From an uncultured Lachnospiraceae bacterium (GTDB lineage Bacteria > Bacillota > Clostridia > Lachnospirales > Lachnospiraceae): a stretch of 64,000 nt of DNA. The position numbers and the translations under genes were made by a program. Numbering within the stretch: the stretch's first letter is position 1; every line of letters begins with the position of its first letter. Positions 9,359 to 17,846 of the stretch are shown in pieces. The notes beneath the pieces are model-generated. The model saw only the letters and a list, made by a program, of their open reading frames with translations. It made no database searches and was not told the DNA's origin. The stretch is from positions 11,824-75,823 of the forward strand of contig CAJTOR010000017.1 of assembly GCA_910577675.1 (NCBI GenBank), in the 5' to 3' direction.

Positions 9359-10839
9359 TCCTCAGACACCTCCCTTTTAACTTTCTTTACCGTCTTAATG
9401 GTCTTTGGTACTATAATCAGAATCAAAAGCCCGACAACAAAATAAACAATATGTTCCTCAATCCATTCCTTCCTGTAAAGCTTGAAAGCTTTGGAATAGG
9501 CTCTCCCATAATACTTTAATTCAAAATACTCCATCGCCTCTTTGTAGCGGTTCTGGCGAAGTAACGCCCTCCCGATGCCAAGGTATGCAAGATCGTAATT
9601 GCTGTTCATCCTAAGCACCTGCCTCCAGTAATCAGCAGACAGGTCATAGTCGCCCTTCTGATAGGCCATGATCGCATTGTTAATCTGCTTCCCATAGTCG
9701 GTGAGCACCAGTTTCGTCAGGTTGTTCCTGCTGCCATCAAGTACATAGAGGTCATTGCCGATATGGTCTAAGGCGACAGGATTGGTAAAATATCCCAATG
9801 TGTTCCCATTGCCGCCAAACGCATACAAAAGCTGCCCCTGTGAATCGTAGCCGAATATACGGCAGCGCGTGCGGTCGATCGCATAATAGATATCATTCTC
9901 AAGCGGCGTAACATCAATTAATTTTGATGGTCCTTTTACTCCGCCGCCCTCCCCCCACTGGACATCACCAATTGGTGGCACGTCACCGTTTTTAATCAGA
10001 ATGTCCGAACCCATGGAGTTAAGCTTGCGGATTGGCTTTGCCTTGTCATCCTTCAAATCCCACTCGCTGAAGACCGAGGTTGTCACATAGACGAAACCAT
10101 CCTTGTCAAGTGCAATATTATTGTACTCAGTCGGCACGAACTGCTCCATCTGGGCTCTCTGTTCCTTGGTTGAAAGTTTCTTCCAGATATAGTCAACCAT
10201 CGAGAATGTAACTTTGCTTGCACCGATGTAGCCAGTAAATTCTCCTTCCGGTGAATACTGCATAACACCCTTGTTTACATTTCGTCCGAGCACCAGGATG
10301 CGGCCTGATTCGTCCACCACAGCTTTTGTCGGAAGAAACTCTTGCGATGCGTCGTAAGTTTCATCCACAGGCTGTACGAGTGTCTTTATCATATTCAGGT
10401 CTTTGTCAAGATGCACGACCCTCTTGTTTTCCGTATCACAGACAAAAATATCGCCGTTGTCCGTGACAAACACATCGTTCGGTCCGCTAAAGGTATCATC
10501 CTCACCGCCATTCTTAAAAGTATCAATCACCCGAACCAGGGTGAGGTTTTCAATACCTGCAAGCAACTCCACAATCCGGTTATTTCCGGTATCCGCGATA
10601 TAAACCCTGTCACCTTTCGCATACATGCCCTGAGGCTGTGAGAAATCCCCGATCCCCAGGTCAGTCCCAATAATCCTAAGCTGAGGAGTGTAGGCATCCG
10701 GTGACTCCCTCTCATCGCCGAACACATCATAGATATAAGTGTAAAAGTTATTTCCTGCCTTGATTGCAGCCGCCGGGGAAAGAAGAAGCATGGCGAGCAA
10801 CAGGCAAATAAATCTTTGCATTATTTTTTTGCTATTCAT
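9355..10839 (-). CDS. Secreted NHL-repeat/TPR protein with C-terminal membrane anchor
   Basis: A 494-residue protein. A signal peptide (about residues 1-28) is followed by NHL beta-propeller repeats (QPQGMYAKGDRVYIADTGNN, GPNDVFVTDNGDIFVCDTEN, NPVALDHIGNDLYVLDG). A TPR-like helical stretch follows (MAYQKGDYDLSADYWRQVL, AYLGIGRALLRQNRYKEAME), then one membrane helix near the C-terminus (VYFVVGLLILIIVPKTI) and a basic tail. It should be displayed outside the cell and could scaffold other proteins of the locus or bind carbohydrate. It is encoded between an importer permease and the Yip1-like gene, coupled to the latter. Confidence 0.75.
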   Translation of the reverse strand: MNSKKIMQRFICLLLAMLLLSPAAAIKAGNNFYTYIYDVFGDERESPDAYTPQLRIIGTDLGIGDFSQPQGMYAKGDRVYIADTGNNRIVELLAGIENLTLVRVIDTFKNGGEDDTFSGPNDVFVTDNGDIFVCDTENKRVVHLDKDLNMIKTLVQPVDETYDASQEFLPTKAVVDESGRILVLGRNVNKGVMQYSPEGEFTGYIGASKVTFSMVDYIWKKLSTKEQRAQMEQFVPTEYNNIALDKDGFVYVTTSVFSEWDLKDDKAKPIRKLNSMGSDILIKNGDVPPIGDVQWGEGGGVKGPSKLIDVTPLENDIYYAIDRTRCRIFGYDSQGQLLYAFGGNGNTLGYFTNPVALDHIGNDLYVLDGSRNNLTKLVLTDYGKQINNAIMAYQKGDYDLSADYWRQVLRMNSNYDLAYLGIGRALLRQNRYKEAMEYFELKYYGRAYSKAFKLYRKEWIEEHIVYFVVGLLILIIVPKTIKTVKKVKREVSEE

Positions 10840-10851
10840 ATGCTCCCCTCC

Positions 10852-11709
10852 TTAGTCCTTGATACCGGAACTTGCCATTGTCTCTAAGATGTTGCTCTGT
10901 GATAAAATAAAGGTTATAATCGGCACAATCATCATAAAGAGTGTTACCGCCGAACCGACACCGGCTCTCGATACACCGCCGTTGATAATCTGCTGCAACG
11001 CATAAGGCAATGTCTTTAACTCCTCGGAATAAATATAGTTTGATGCCTTGGTATTCCAGAGGTTCTGCACCGAGAAAATAATAAGAGTCAGCCAGGCTGG
11101 TTTTACCATCGGCATAACAATCTTATAGTAGATCGTCCACTCTTTGGCACCGTCGATCTTTGCCGCCTCGATTAATGCGTCCGGGATACCCTCCATAAAC
11201 TGCTTCATCAGGAAGAGTCCCATCGGCGAGGCGAACGCCGGGATGATAACGGCGAGATAACTGTCCACCCAGCCTAAGTTCGTCATAATCAAATAGTTCG
11301 GGATACCGAGAACATAGCCCGAGAACATAAGCGCTGTCACGACAATATTGAAAAATGTCTTTCCGCCAGGGAAATCATATTTTGCAAGTACATACGCACC
11401 CATCGAGGCAAAAATCAGATGCCCCACCGTACCGATTAAAGTGATAATTACGGTATTAAATATGTAGCGCGAGAACGGCACCCAGGATTTCCCCATGATA
11501 ACGAATAGATCCTGGAAATTGTCCATCGTAGGATGCTGCACGAAAAACTTTGGCGGATACAGATAAATCTCATCCAGAGGTTTGAACGCGCTGCTGATCG
11601 CATACACCAGCGGCAGCGCCATGAAAATACCAAACAGGATCAGCATGATATAGATTCCGAGATCGCCGCCCCTGGACCTGTTCGGTTTTCTTCTTTTTAT
11701 TTTTTTCAT
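10852..11709 (-). CDS. Carbohydrate ABC transporter permease, MalG type
   Basis: A 285-residue permease with six predicted membrane segments. The EAA loop is IEAAKIDGAKEWTIYYKIVM. I prefer the ATG at 11709, six bases after GAGG; an in-frame GTG at 11721 would add four residues and is possible. It lies 28 nt downstream of its MalF-type partner (11738-12673) and forms the channel of the first importer, served by the binding protein at 12690-15590. No ATPase gene accompanies it. Confidence 0.9.
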   Translation of the reverse strand: MKKIKRRKPNRSRGGDLGIYIMLILFGIFMALPLVYAISSAFKPLDEIYLYPPKFFVQHPTMDNFQDLFVIMGKSWVPFSRYIFNTVIITLIGTVGHLIFASMGAYVLAKYDFPGGKTFFNIVVTALMFSGYVLGIPNYLIMTNLGWVDSYLAVIIPAFASPMGLFLMKQFMEGIPDALIEAAKIDGAKEWTIYYKIVMPMVKPAWLTLIIFSVQNLWNTKASNYIYSEELKTLPYALQQIINGGVSRAGVGSAVTLFMMIVPIITFILSQSNILETMASSGIKD

Positions 11710-11737
11710 ATCCTTCCTCACCTTTCCCAGTCTGTTA

Positions 11738-12673
11738 TCAGGTTCCCACTTTTCTAAGCAGCGATTGTATCAGCTTGTTGCAAAGAATCATGGTAATGAA
11801 AAGTACGGTTGCGATTGCGGATGCATAGCCCATCTCAAAACGGACGGAACCGTAATCGAAAAGGTGAGTAACGACGGTACGTGCCGCATAGTCGGTACTC
11901 GGGAAGCCCGCGAGTGCCATTGTGACCTCGCAGACACCGAAGGACTGTGTGATTGCCATAACCGCCCCGAACATAAGCATCGGCTTCATGTTCGGCAGCG
12001 TGATATACCATAGCTCCTGCCAGCGGTTCTTTATACCATCCACATAGCCCGCTTCATACTGGGACTGGTCAACACCCTGAAGACCTGCCACAAACGAGAG
12101 GAACCCAGTACCAAGACTCATCCACAAAATAACAAGGAGGATAACCGGCATCATATATTTCGGGTCGGTCAGCCAGAGAATCGGCGCGTTGATAAAACCC
12201 AGTTTCATCAGGAATGAATTCACATAACCGTATGCGTCGCCCGAGAACATAATCGCCCAGATCAGGTAAACCTGGCCGGAAATCGTCGGCGCATAGAAAA
12301 TCAGCACTGCAAATGCGCGGATATAGCGCGGCAGCTCGTTGATAAACCATGCAAACAAAAAGGATGCCAGATAACCAAGAGGTCCCGTGATCGCAGCAAT
12401 TGCGAAGGTGTTCGTAACGGATGTCAGGAAGACATCGTCCGCCAGGAACAGATCGATATAGTTGCTAAGCCCCACAAAGCGCGGTGTTTCGAGCACGTTG
12501 TAGTAAGTAAAACTTAAACAGATGGACATAACCACCGGCACAATGTAGAACAGCGTAAATATAACTGCATACGGCAGGAGGAACAGATAGCAGGTCTTCG
12601 AGCGTTTTGCCTTATACATTGCAATGTGAAAATTCTTTTTCTTCTTATTCATATATTTCTGCATGAATGACAT
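11738..12673 (-). CDS. Carbohydrate ABC transporter permease, MalF type
   Basis: A 311-residue permease. After a basic N-terminus (KYMNKKKKNF) come about six membrane segments, the first being YLFLLPYAVIFTLFYIVPVV. The EAA loop reads EAGYVDGIKNRWQELWYITL, with Gly in place of the second Ala, a tolerated variant. The start has an AAAGGAGG site. It lies 16 nt downstream of the large binding-protein gene and is clearly co-transcribed. Confidence 0.9.
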   Translation of the reverse strand: MSFMQKYMNKKKKNFHIAMYKAKRSKTCYLFLLPYAVIFTLFYIVPVVMSICLSFTYYNVLETPRFVGLSNYIDLFLADDVFLTSVTNTFAIAAITGPLGYLASFLFAWFINELPRYIRAFAVLIFYAPTISGQVYLIWAIMFSGDAYGYVNSFLMKLGFINAPILWLTDPKYMMPVILLVILWMSLGTGFLSFVAGLQGVDQSQYEAGYVDGIKNRWQELWYITLPNMKPMLMFGAVMAITQSFGVCEVTMALAGFPSTDYAARTVVTHLFDYGSVRFEMGYASAIATVLFITMILCNKLIQSLLRKVGT

Positions 12674-12689
12674 TCTCTTTTCCTCCTTT

Positions 12690-15590
12690 CTATTCCGCTG
12701 TGGAAAGTCCGAACTCTTTGCGCTTCTTTGTCAGCTCCTCGTTGATCGTCCTCGTGTAGTCAAGCAGTGTTTCACGCGGATCCTCGCTCGCCACGACAAC
12801 CTTTCTGACAGCGTTGACTAAGTGTCTCGAAGTGTAATAACTTCCCGGAACTTCCGGGTTGCCCTTCGTCCATGCCCACTGTTCCTTTAACACTTTCATC
12901 TGCTTGCTGCTCCATGCCAGACCCTCAAACGCATCCACATTCGCAGTCGCATACCTCGCGGAGGAACCCATGACACTCTCAAGCTCGCGCCCGAAGCGGA
13001 GCTGGGTTTCGGCGGATGCCCACCATTTTAAGAACTCCCATGCCTTCTCCTCATTATCCGAACCAGTAAGCATCATTGAGCAGTTGCCCCAGGCATTTGC
13101 AGAGCGGTCAATTGTGCCGTCCTCCTTGAGTGTACCCGGAATCAATGTGAAATCCCAGAGTCCGCGAATTTCCGGTGCGAACACGACAAGCGTGTTGTAT
13201 GTGCTGTAGGAGCTGATTCCAAGCGGCATCTCACCTGAGCGAAAACGGTTTACAAAATTGTACAGAGTCGGCAATTTGTAATGGGTAAAAAATCTTGTAT
13301 GCATCTCAAATGCCTTAACCCCTGCCTCCTCGTCAATTGAGGTTGATTCGCCAGTACCGTTATATAGCTCGCCGCCGTTCTGGAACAAAAGATCCATTAA
13401 ATTGGTCAGATCCGGTGCGGTTGTGCTGTTGTACACACTTGGGATACCAACGCTCATATTATTCTGCTGGATAATCGGCAAGATATTGATAAAATCATCC
13501 CAGGTCTGCGGAATTTCAAGCCCTAACTCCTCCATAATATCGGAGCGGTAAAACAATACATTGTAATTCGATGTTTCCGGAAGTGCATAGACACCGCCAT
13601 TAAACTGATATGCGGCATAAGCACTCGGGTAGTAATGTGAAAGTACTTCATCAAAACCGTCAAACTTTGACAAATCAACAGAAGCATTGCGCAATGCATA
13701 GTTGACCGGTTCCGCAGAACCAACCGAAAGTGCTATGTCAGGTCCTGTTCCCGCCACAGTCGCAGGAAGGAGCGTGCCCGCCTCAACAAGTTTTACATTG
13801 ACCCCAATGCCGTACTCCGGCGTAAAGGTATCATCGATCATTGTCTTTAAGATCGTGCTCTGGTCACGTCCGGAAAGCATCCAGACTGTGATCGCCTCGT
13901 CCTTATCGTATATATTTCCGAGAGAGTTGTAGTCTTCTGTAAAGGACGAAATAAAGGAACGGATCTCATGCCCTGCCTTCTTTAAGAAAGTTTCCTTAGG
14001 CGCTGTCACCTTATTCCCGGATGCCGCCACCACAATATAGTCGATATCGAGAGGAGCCTCCGAAAGCGTCTGGATGGAAGTGCCGAGCGAACTGATGTTC
14101 TCCTTGAAATTCGCCAGTGTTTTCGGAATCCGATCCGGATCCTTTACAAAGCGCTCAAGCTGTGTGGCAAGCGTCTGAGCCGACGCAATCTGCGAAGCTT
14201 TCTGACCCGAATACTCCACGATTTCATCCACCATCCGGTAGAGTCTCTTGCTCTCAAGCCCCATTGCTTCAATTACTTCCGGATACACTTTTGCAAGCTG
14301 GTAATCGCGGAACTCATCCGGCTCCGTACCGGTGAGGACAAGAATCTTGCGGTACATCTGGTTCAGGCGGAATACACTGTCCTCCATGTCATTTAGGATA
14401 GCACCAAGCTCACCCAGTGTCACCTCGAGGCGAACCGTGTGCGTGCCCGCCGTCAGCGCGAACTGATACGGATTGCCCTCTGCATCGGAGAGTGTAAGCA
14501 TTTCCCATGCATTGTCATACTTGAACGGAATCGCGGAAACTTCCTTAAAAGGAATCACACCGTCGATATACACGGCACGGTTTGAAACGAAACCGCGCTG
14601 GTAATTCTGCCGCCCCTTAATCGAAATCTCATACAGACCATCCTCCGGCACTGTGACTTCCCACTCAATCCACTGCCCTGAAACCTTCCACGCCTGGCCG
14701 CCGATCATATTAAGCTTGATCTTTGCTGAACTGTACGGCTCCGTTGTCGCGGAGGAACGGTCATAAGTCGCATAGAGTGACGGTGCCGAGCGGAATGTGG
14801 AATCCTCCCCCTGAACTTTCTGCTCAAATGCAGTATCAGAGTTTTTATATGTATTCTTATCCACAGCGGCAATATAGCCCTCATAATCCGGCTGCTCATT
14901 GATCGCTGCAATGACCAGGCGACGGATCACCATCGGCTCATTGACTGCCTCGAAGGTAATCGTGTTTGCGCCAGCTTCAAAATAATACTGGTACGGTTCC
15001 GTGTAATAACCCATGTAATCCTTAAAGTATGCGCTCTGCCAGCGCGGCAGTTCAACCTGCGTCGGGCGGATTTCATTGCCCTGGTTATCCTCCCGCACTT
15101 CGTTTTTGTCGCCCCATACCCTCGAGAAGGCAAGGTCATCCGAACCGGCAAAAGGCAGGACACCGTTGATGTAGAACGCCCTCTCAATATCTACCCCGCG
15201 GGACTCCACCGGATAATACTCAATGTACATATTGTACAGACCGGTTTCCGGGATATCTACCTGCCATGAAACCTTGGCCTCATCCTCCATATGGAGCACC
15301 TTATCCTCACCCTCATAGCCTTCCATCACACTGATCCCAGAAGCGTCCGTATACTGGAACAGATCAACTTCCACATTCGCGGAAGGTTTCGCCTTCTCCC
15401 CGTAAAGCAACAGGTATTTCGCATAGGTGGAATCCCTGCTTACGCCCTGCACGTCGCTGTCAAGATCGTATCCTGCATATTTATCATGGTAATTGTCCAC
15501 CTGATTGAGCTTGCGGTAGACAATAAACGCTACAATCAGGGCAATAACGATAACCGATATCAGGATAACCTTTTTCTTCTTCCCAGGCAT
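12690..15590 (-). CDS. Membrane-anchored CBM-like/solute-binding fusion protein of the ABC importer
   Basis: A 966-residue protein. After PGKKKK a single hydrophobic helix (about residues 8-28) anchors it, with no lipobox cysteine. Two beta-sandwich segments follow (about 85-220 and 260-420), each with the pattern IPETGLYNMYIEYYP or VPEDGLYEISIKGRQ plus YINGVLPF or YIDGVIPF, resembling galactose-binding-like carbohydrate modules. A helical linker follows, then a family 1 solute-binding domain (about 560-966: YALPETSNYNVLFYRSDIME, NAWGNCSMMLTG, AWEFLKWWAS). The ATG at 15590 is preferred because the in-frame ATG at 15656 has no ribosome site. It heads the first importer and probably captures long xylo-oligosaccharides. 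Confidence 0.8.
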   Translation of the reverse strand: MPGKKKKVILISVIVIALIVAFIVYRKLNQVDNYHDKYAGYDLDSDVQGVSRDSTYAKYLLLYGEKAKPSANVEVDLFQYTDASGISVMEGYEGEDKVLHMEDEAKVSWQVDIPETGLYNMYIEYYPVESRGVDIERAFYINGVLPFAGSDDLAFSRVWGDKNEVREDNQGNEIRPTQVELPRWQSAYFKDYMGYYTEPYQYYFEAGANTITFEAVNEPMVIRRLVIAAINEQPDYEGYIAAVDKNTYKNSDTAFEQKVQGEDSTFRSAPSLYATYDRSSATTEPYSSAKIKLNMIGGQAWKVSGQWIEWEVTVPEDGLYEISIKGRQNYQRGFVSNRAVYIDGVIPFKEVSAIPFKYDNAWEMLTLSDAEGNPYQFALTAGTHTVRLEVTLGELGAILNDMEDSVFRLNQMYRKILVLTGTEPDEFRDYQLAKVYPEVIEAMGLESKRLYRMVDEIVEYSGQKASQIASAQTLATQLERFVKDPDRIPKTLANFKENISSLGTSIQTLSEAPLDIDYIVVAASGNKVTAPKETFLKKAGHEIRSFISSFTEDYNSLGNIYDKDEAITVWMLSGRDQSTILKTMIDDTFTPEYGIGVNVKLVEAGTLLPATVAGTGPDIALSVGSAEPVNYALRNASVDLSKFDGFDEVLSHYYPSAYAAYQFNGGVYALPETSNYNVLFYRSDIMEELGLEIPQTWDDFINILPIIQQNNMSVGIPSVYNSTTAPDLTNLMDLLFQNGGELYNGTGESTSIDEEAGVKAFEMHTRFFTHYKLPTLYNFVNRFRSGEMPLGISSYSTYNTLVVFAPEIRGLWDFTLIPGTLKEDGTIDRSANAWGNCSMMLTGSDNEEKAWEFLKWWASAETQLRFGRELESVMGSSARYATANVDAFEGLAWSSKQMKVLKEQWAWTKGNPEVPGSYYTSRHLVNAVRKVVVASEDPRETLLDYTRTINEELTKKRKEFGLSTAE

Positions 15591-15656
15591 ATCTTTATCC
15601 CTCTCCTTTTCCCAAATGATCTTTGTATATTTTGCATAAGCGATATTACAAAACAT

Positions 15657-15930
15657 ACGTTTTTTTTGCTAACTGATTTTATTTTACCACCTTTCATGAA
15701 CTATTTCCTATCAATTATTGCTAATTGCAATTCATTACTTGCTAAAAATTGCTTATTTTGTAGCCATTTTTGGATTTCTGCACAAAAACAAAGCGTCTTT
15801 TTCACAATTTTTCCATTCTTGATAAAGTATGTTTTATCTGTTTTCATCAATAAGAATTACTTTTCGAAACGTTTTTTTGTACAGTTTAACAAGCATGTAT
15901 TGCTTTTTGTTTTCGCAATATCTGAATCAA
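15657..15930. other. AT-rich intergenic region upstream of the xylan operon
   Basis: A divergent gap between the xylan operon and murC. The - strand promoter of the large operon must lie here. The nearest candidate is TGGTAAAAT around 15687, but I see no well-spaced -35 box, so it is not called. Several TTGCAA/TTGCTA words recur between 15720 and 15760; their role is unknown. No gene is seen. Confidence 0.35.
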
Positions 15931-15938
15931 TTTTTCGT

Positions 15939-15967
15939 TTTACAACAAAATCCGGTAGAATTATAAT
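15939..15967 (+). promoter_or_regulatory. Sigma-A promoter for murC
   Basis: TTTACA (15939-15944), 17 bases, TATAAT (15962-15967). The expected start is about 15974, giving a 5' leader near 155 nt before the murC ATG. Confidence 0.75.
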
Positions 15968-16130
15968 AGGGACAGGACTTTATTTTATCCGGATAGCAGG
16001 AAGAAGGAACACATCCCTATACAATATATAGTATGATACGCCAAAAAGCTCCTGCAAAAATTCCGGGACAAAACCCGTTGCCCACCGGCGAAACATACCC
16101 GGGCAGGGCAGGAAAGGATATGGTATTAAT

Positions 16131-17519
16131 ATGTATCAGATCGATTTTAACAAACCAACCCATGTGCATTTCATCGGTATCGGCGGTAGTAATATGAGCG
16201 GGCTGGCCGAACTTCTGGCCGACCGGGGTTTTACTGTAAGCGGTTCCGACCGCACACAAAACGCCGCCTGCGAACGGCTTTCCCAAAGGGGCATCAAAGT
16301 CTTCTACGGACAATATGCTGAAAATATAGCGCCGGATACCGGGCTTGTCGTATACACGGCAGCGATCCATGAGGATAACGAGGAACTTGTCCGGGCAAAA
16401 GCGGCAGGCATCCCTCTCCTTAACCGGGCGGAATTCTTAGGCCAGCTTATGAGGCAATATAAAGATGCGATCAGCGTTGCCGGAACCCACGGAAAAACAA
16501 CAACCGCCTCCATGCTCTCCACGATTTTTCTGGAGGCGGGGTTAGACCCTTCCATCTCGATCGGCACGGTACTTACTCCGTCCGGCAGCAGCGCGCGGGC
16601 AGGACACTCCGAACACTTTATCGTGGAATCCTGCGAATACACCAACAGTTTTCTCCATTTTTATCCCCGCCATGAAATTATATTAAATATAGAAGCGGAA
16701 CACCTGGACTTCTTTAAGGACATTGAGGATATCCGACATTCTTTCCGACTGTTTATGGAAAAACTCCCAAGTGGCGGCAACCTGGTAATCCAGGGGGATA
16801 TTGAAAAAATTGACGAACTGACCGAGGGGCTTTCCGCCAATATTATCACCTACGGTCTTGAGGGAAGTGGAAAAACCTACGATTACTGGGCTTCCGGCAT
16901 CACTTATAACGAAAACGATTTCGGAAGTTATGACCTGATGCATGGTGATACTTTGGTCGCGCATATCACGCTCCAGGTTGTCGGGGAACATAATATATCC
17001 AATTCTGTTGCCGCAGCAGCGATGGCAGATCTGCTCGGTGTCCCGGCACCAGCCATTGTTTCGGCACTGCACCATTTTGGCGGGGCAAAGCGCCGGTTCG
17101 AGAAAAAAGGCGTTATAAACGGCGTGACGGTTGTGGATGATTACGCCCACCACCCTTCCGAGATCCGCGCGACCCTGACCGCCGCTAAGCATTATCCGCA
17201 CAGGGAACTCTGGTGTGTCTTCCAGCCTCACACTTACTCGCGCACAAAAAAATTTTTTGAGGATTTTATAGAATCACTTTCCCTGGCTGATAAAATTGTA
17301 CTTGCGGACATTTATGCTTCCCGCGAGTCGAACCCGGGCGATATTTCTTCTCTCGATCTTGCCGAAAAATTGAAAAAAACCGGGAAAGAAGTATACTATT
17401 TCCCGAATTTTGAAGAAATTGAAAAATTTTTATTGTCAAATTGTAAACACGGTGACCTGTTGATAACTATGGGTGCCGGAGATATCGTAAACGTTGGCGA
17501 AGCGATATTAAAGAACTAA
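16131..17519 (+). CDS. murC: UDP-N-acetylmuramate--L-alanine ligase
   Basis: A 462-residue cytoplasmic ligase that adds L-alanine to UDP-N-acetylmuramate using ATP, in peptidoglycan precursor synthesis. Visible features are the N-terminal nucleotide-sugar motif HFIGIGGSNMSGLAELL, the ATP-binding P-loop AGTHGKTTTASML, the Mur signature ILNIEAEHLDFF, VVDDYAHHPSEIRATL, and FQPHTYSRTKKFFEDF. The length is normal for MurC. It is transcribed alone from its own promoter and followed by a terminator at 17532-17586. The unusual Ser-Asn in the glycine loop (usually Ile-Gly) is seen in clostridial homologues and is not likely to be inactivating. Confidence 0.96.
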   Translation: MYQIDFNKPTHVHFIGIGGSNMSGLAELLADRGFTVSGSDRTQNAACERLSQRGIKVFYGQYAENIAPDTGLVVYTAAIHEDNEELVRAKAAGIPLLNRAEFLGQLMRQYKDAISVAGTHGKTTTASMLSTIFLEAGLDPSISIGTVLTPSGSSARAGHSEHFIVESCEYTNSFLHFYPRHEIILNIEAEHLDFFKDIEDIRHSFRLFMEKLPSGGNLVIQGDIEKIDELTEGLSANIITYGLEGSGKTYDYWASGITYNENDFGSYDLMHGDTLVAHITLQVVGEHNISNSVAAAAMADLLGVPAPAIVSALHHFGGAKRRFEKKGVINGVTVVDDYAHHPSEIRATLTAAKHYPHRELWCVFQPHTYSRTKKFFEDFIESLSLADKIVLADIYASRESNPGDISSLDLAEKLKKTGKEVYYFPNFEEIEKFLLSNCKHGDLLITMGAGDIVNVGEAILKN

Positions 17520-17520
17520 G

Positions 17521-17737
17521 TTATCCACGTTATCCACAACCTTATCAACGATTTATCGATGATTTTGGTTGTGGATTCTTTTTTTTCCACAATTTCTCCT
17601 ATAAAGTGGGAGGCCATTCGCGAAAAGCGGCATCTTATCAGCATTTCCGCAAAAAAGCGCACAAGCCATTTCTTTTCCACCCGAAAAGCTGTTTTTTTCT
17701 ATCCACGTTATCCACATTATCCACAAAGTTATCCCCA
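17521..17737 (+). promoter_or_regulatory. Cluster of DnaA boxes between murC and dnaD
   Basis: Nine-base words matching the DnaA box TTATCCACA: 17521 (TTATCCACG), 17530 (exact), 17542 (TTATCAACG), 17583 (TTTTCCACA), 17708 (exact), 17717 (exact, directly adjacent) and 17729 (TTATCCCCA). A weaker reverse copy is at 17569-17577. The 17708-17737 group lies about 50 bases upstream of a TATACT (17785-17790) that could be the dnaD -10. DnaA control of the primosome genes is the simplest inference. dnaA and dnaN are absent, so this is probably not oriC. Confidence 0.6.
17532..17586 (+). terminator. murC terminator built from DnaA-box sequence
   Basis: Arms ATCCACAACC (17532-17541) and GGTTGTGGAT (17567-17576) pair perfectly and are followed by TCTTTTTTTT. 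The 25-base loop can itself fold (CGAT/ATCG). The stem reuses the DnaA box at 17530, so protein binding and termination share the same DNA. Confidence 0.75.
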
Positions 17738-17846
17738 ATGCGCTTAGTACAAACCCGCTTCTTTTCTTTTTTGCAGTCTTGTGCTATACTCTGTTTGCAA
17801 CAAAGAACTGATGCCGCATACATAAATATTTTGTAAGGAGGAAGCC

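Noticed and set aside
15291..16031. A 246-codon + strand frame reaching into the murC leader.
   Set aside because: Its first half is antisense to the binding-protein fusion and the second half crosses the AT-rich promoter region; composition is Phe/Ile-rich noise.
17521..17737. DnaA-box cluster as the chromosomal origin.
   Set aside because: dnaA, dnaN, rpmH and an AT-rich unwinding region are not present next to it; regulation of dnaD or DnaA titration is simpler.
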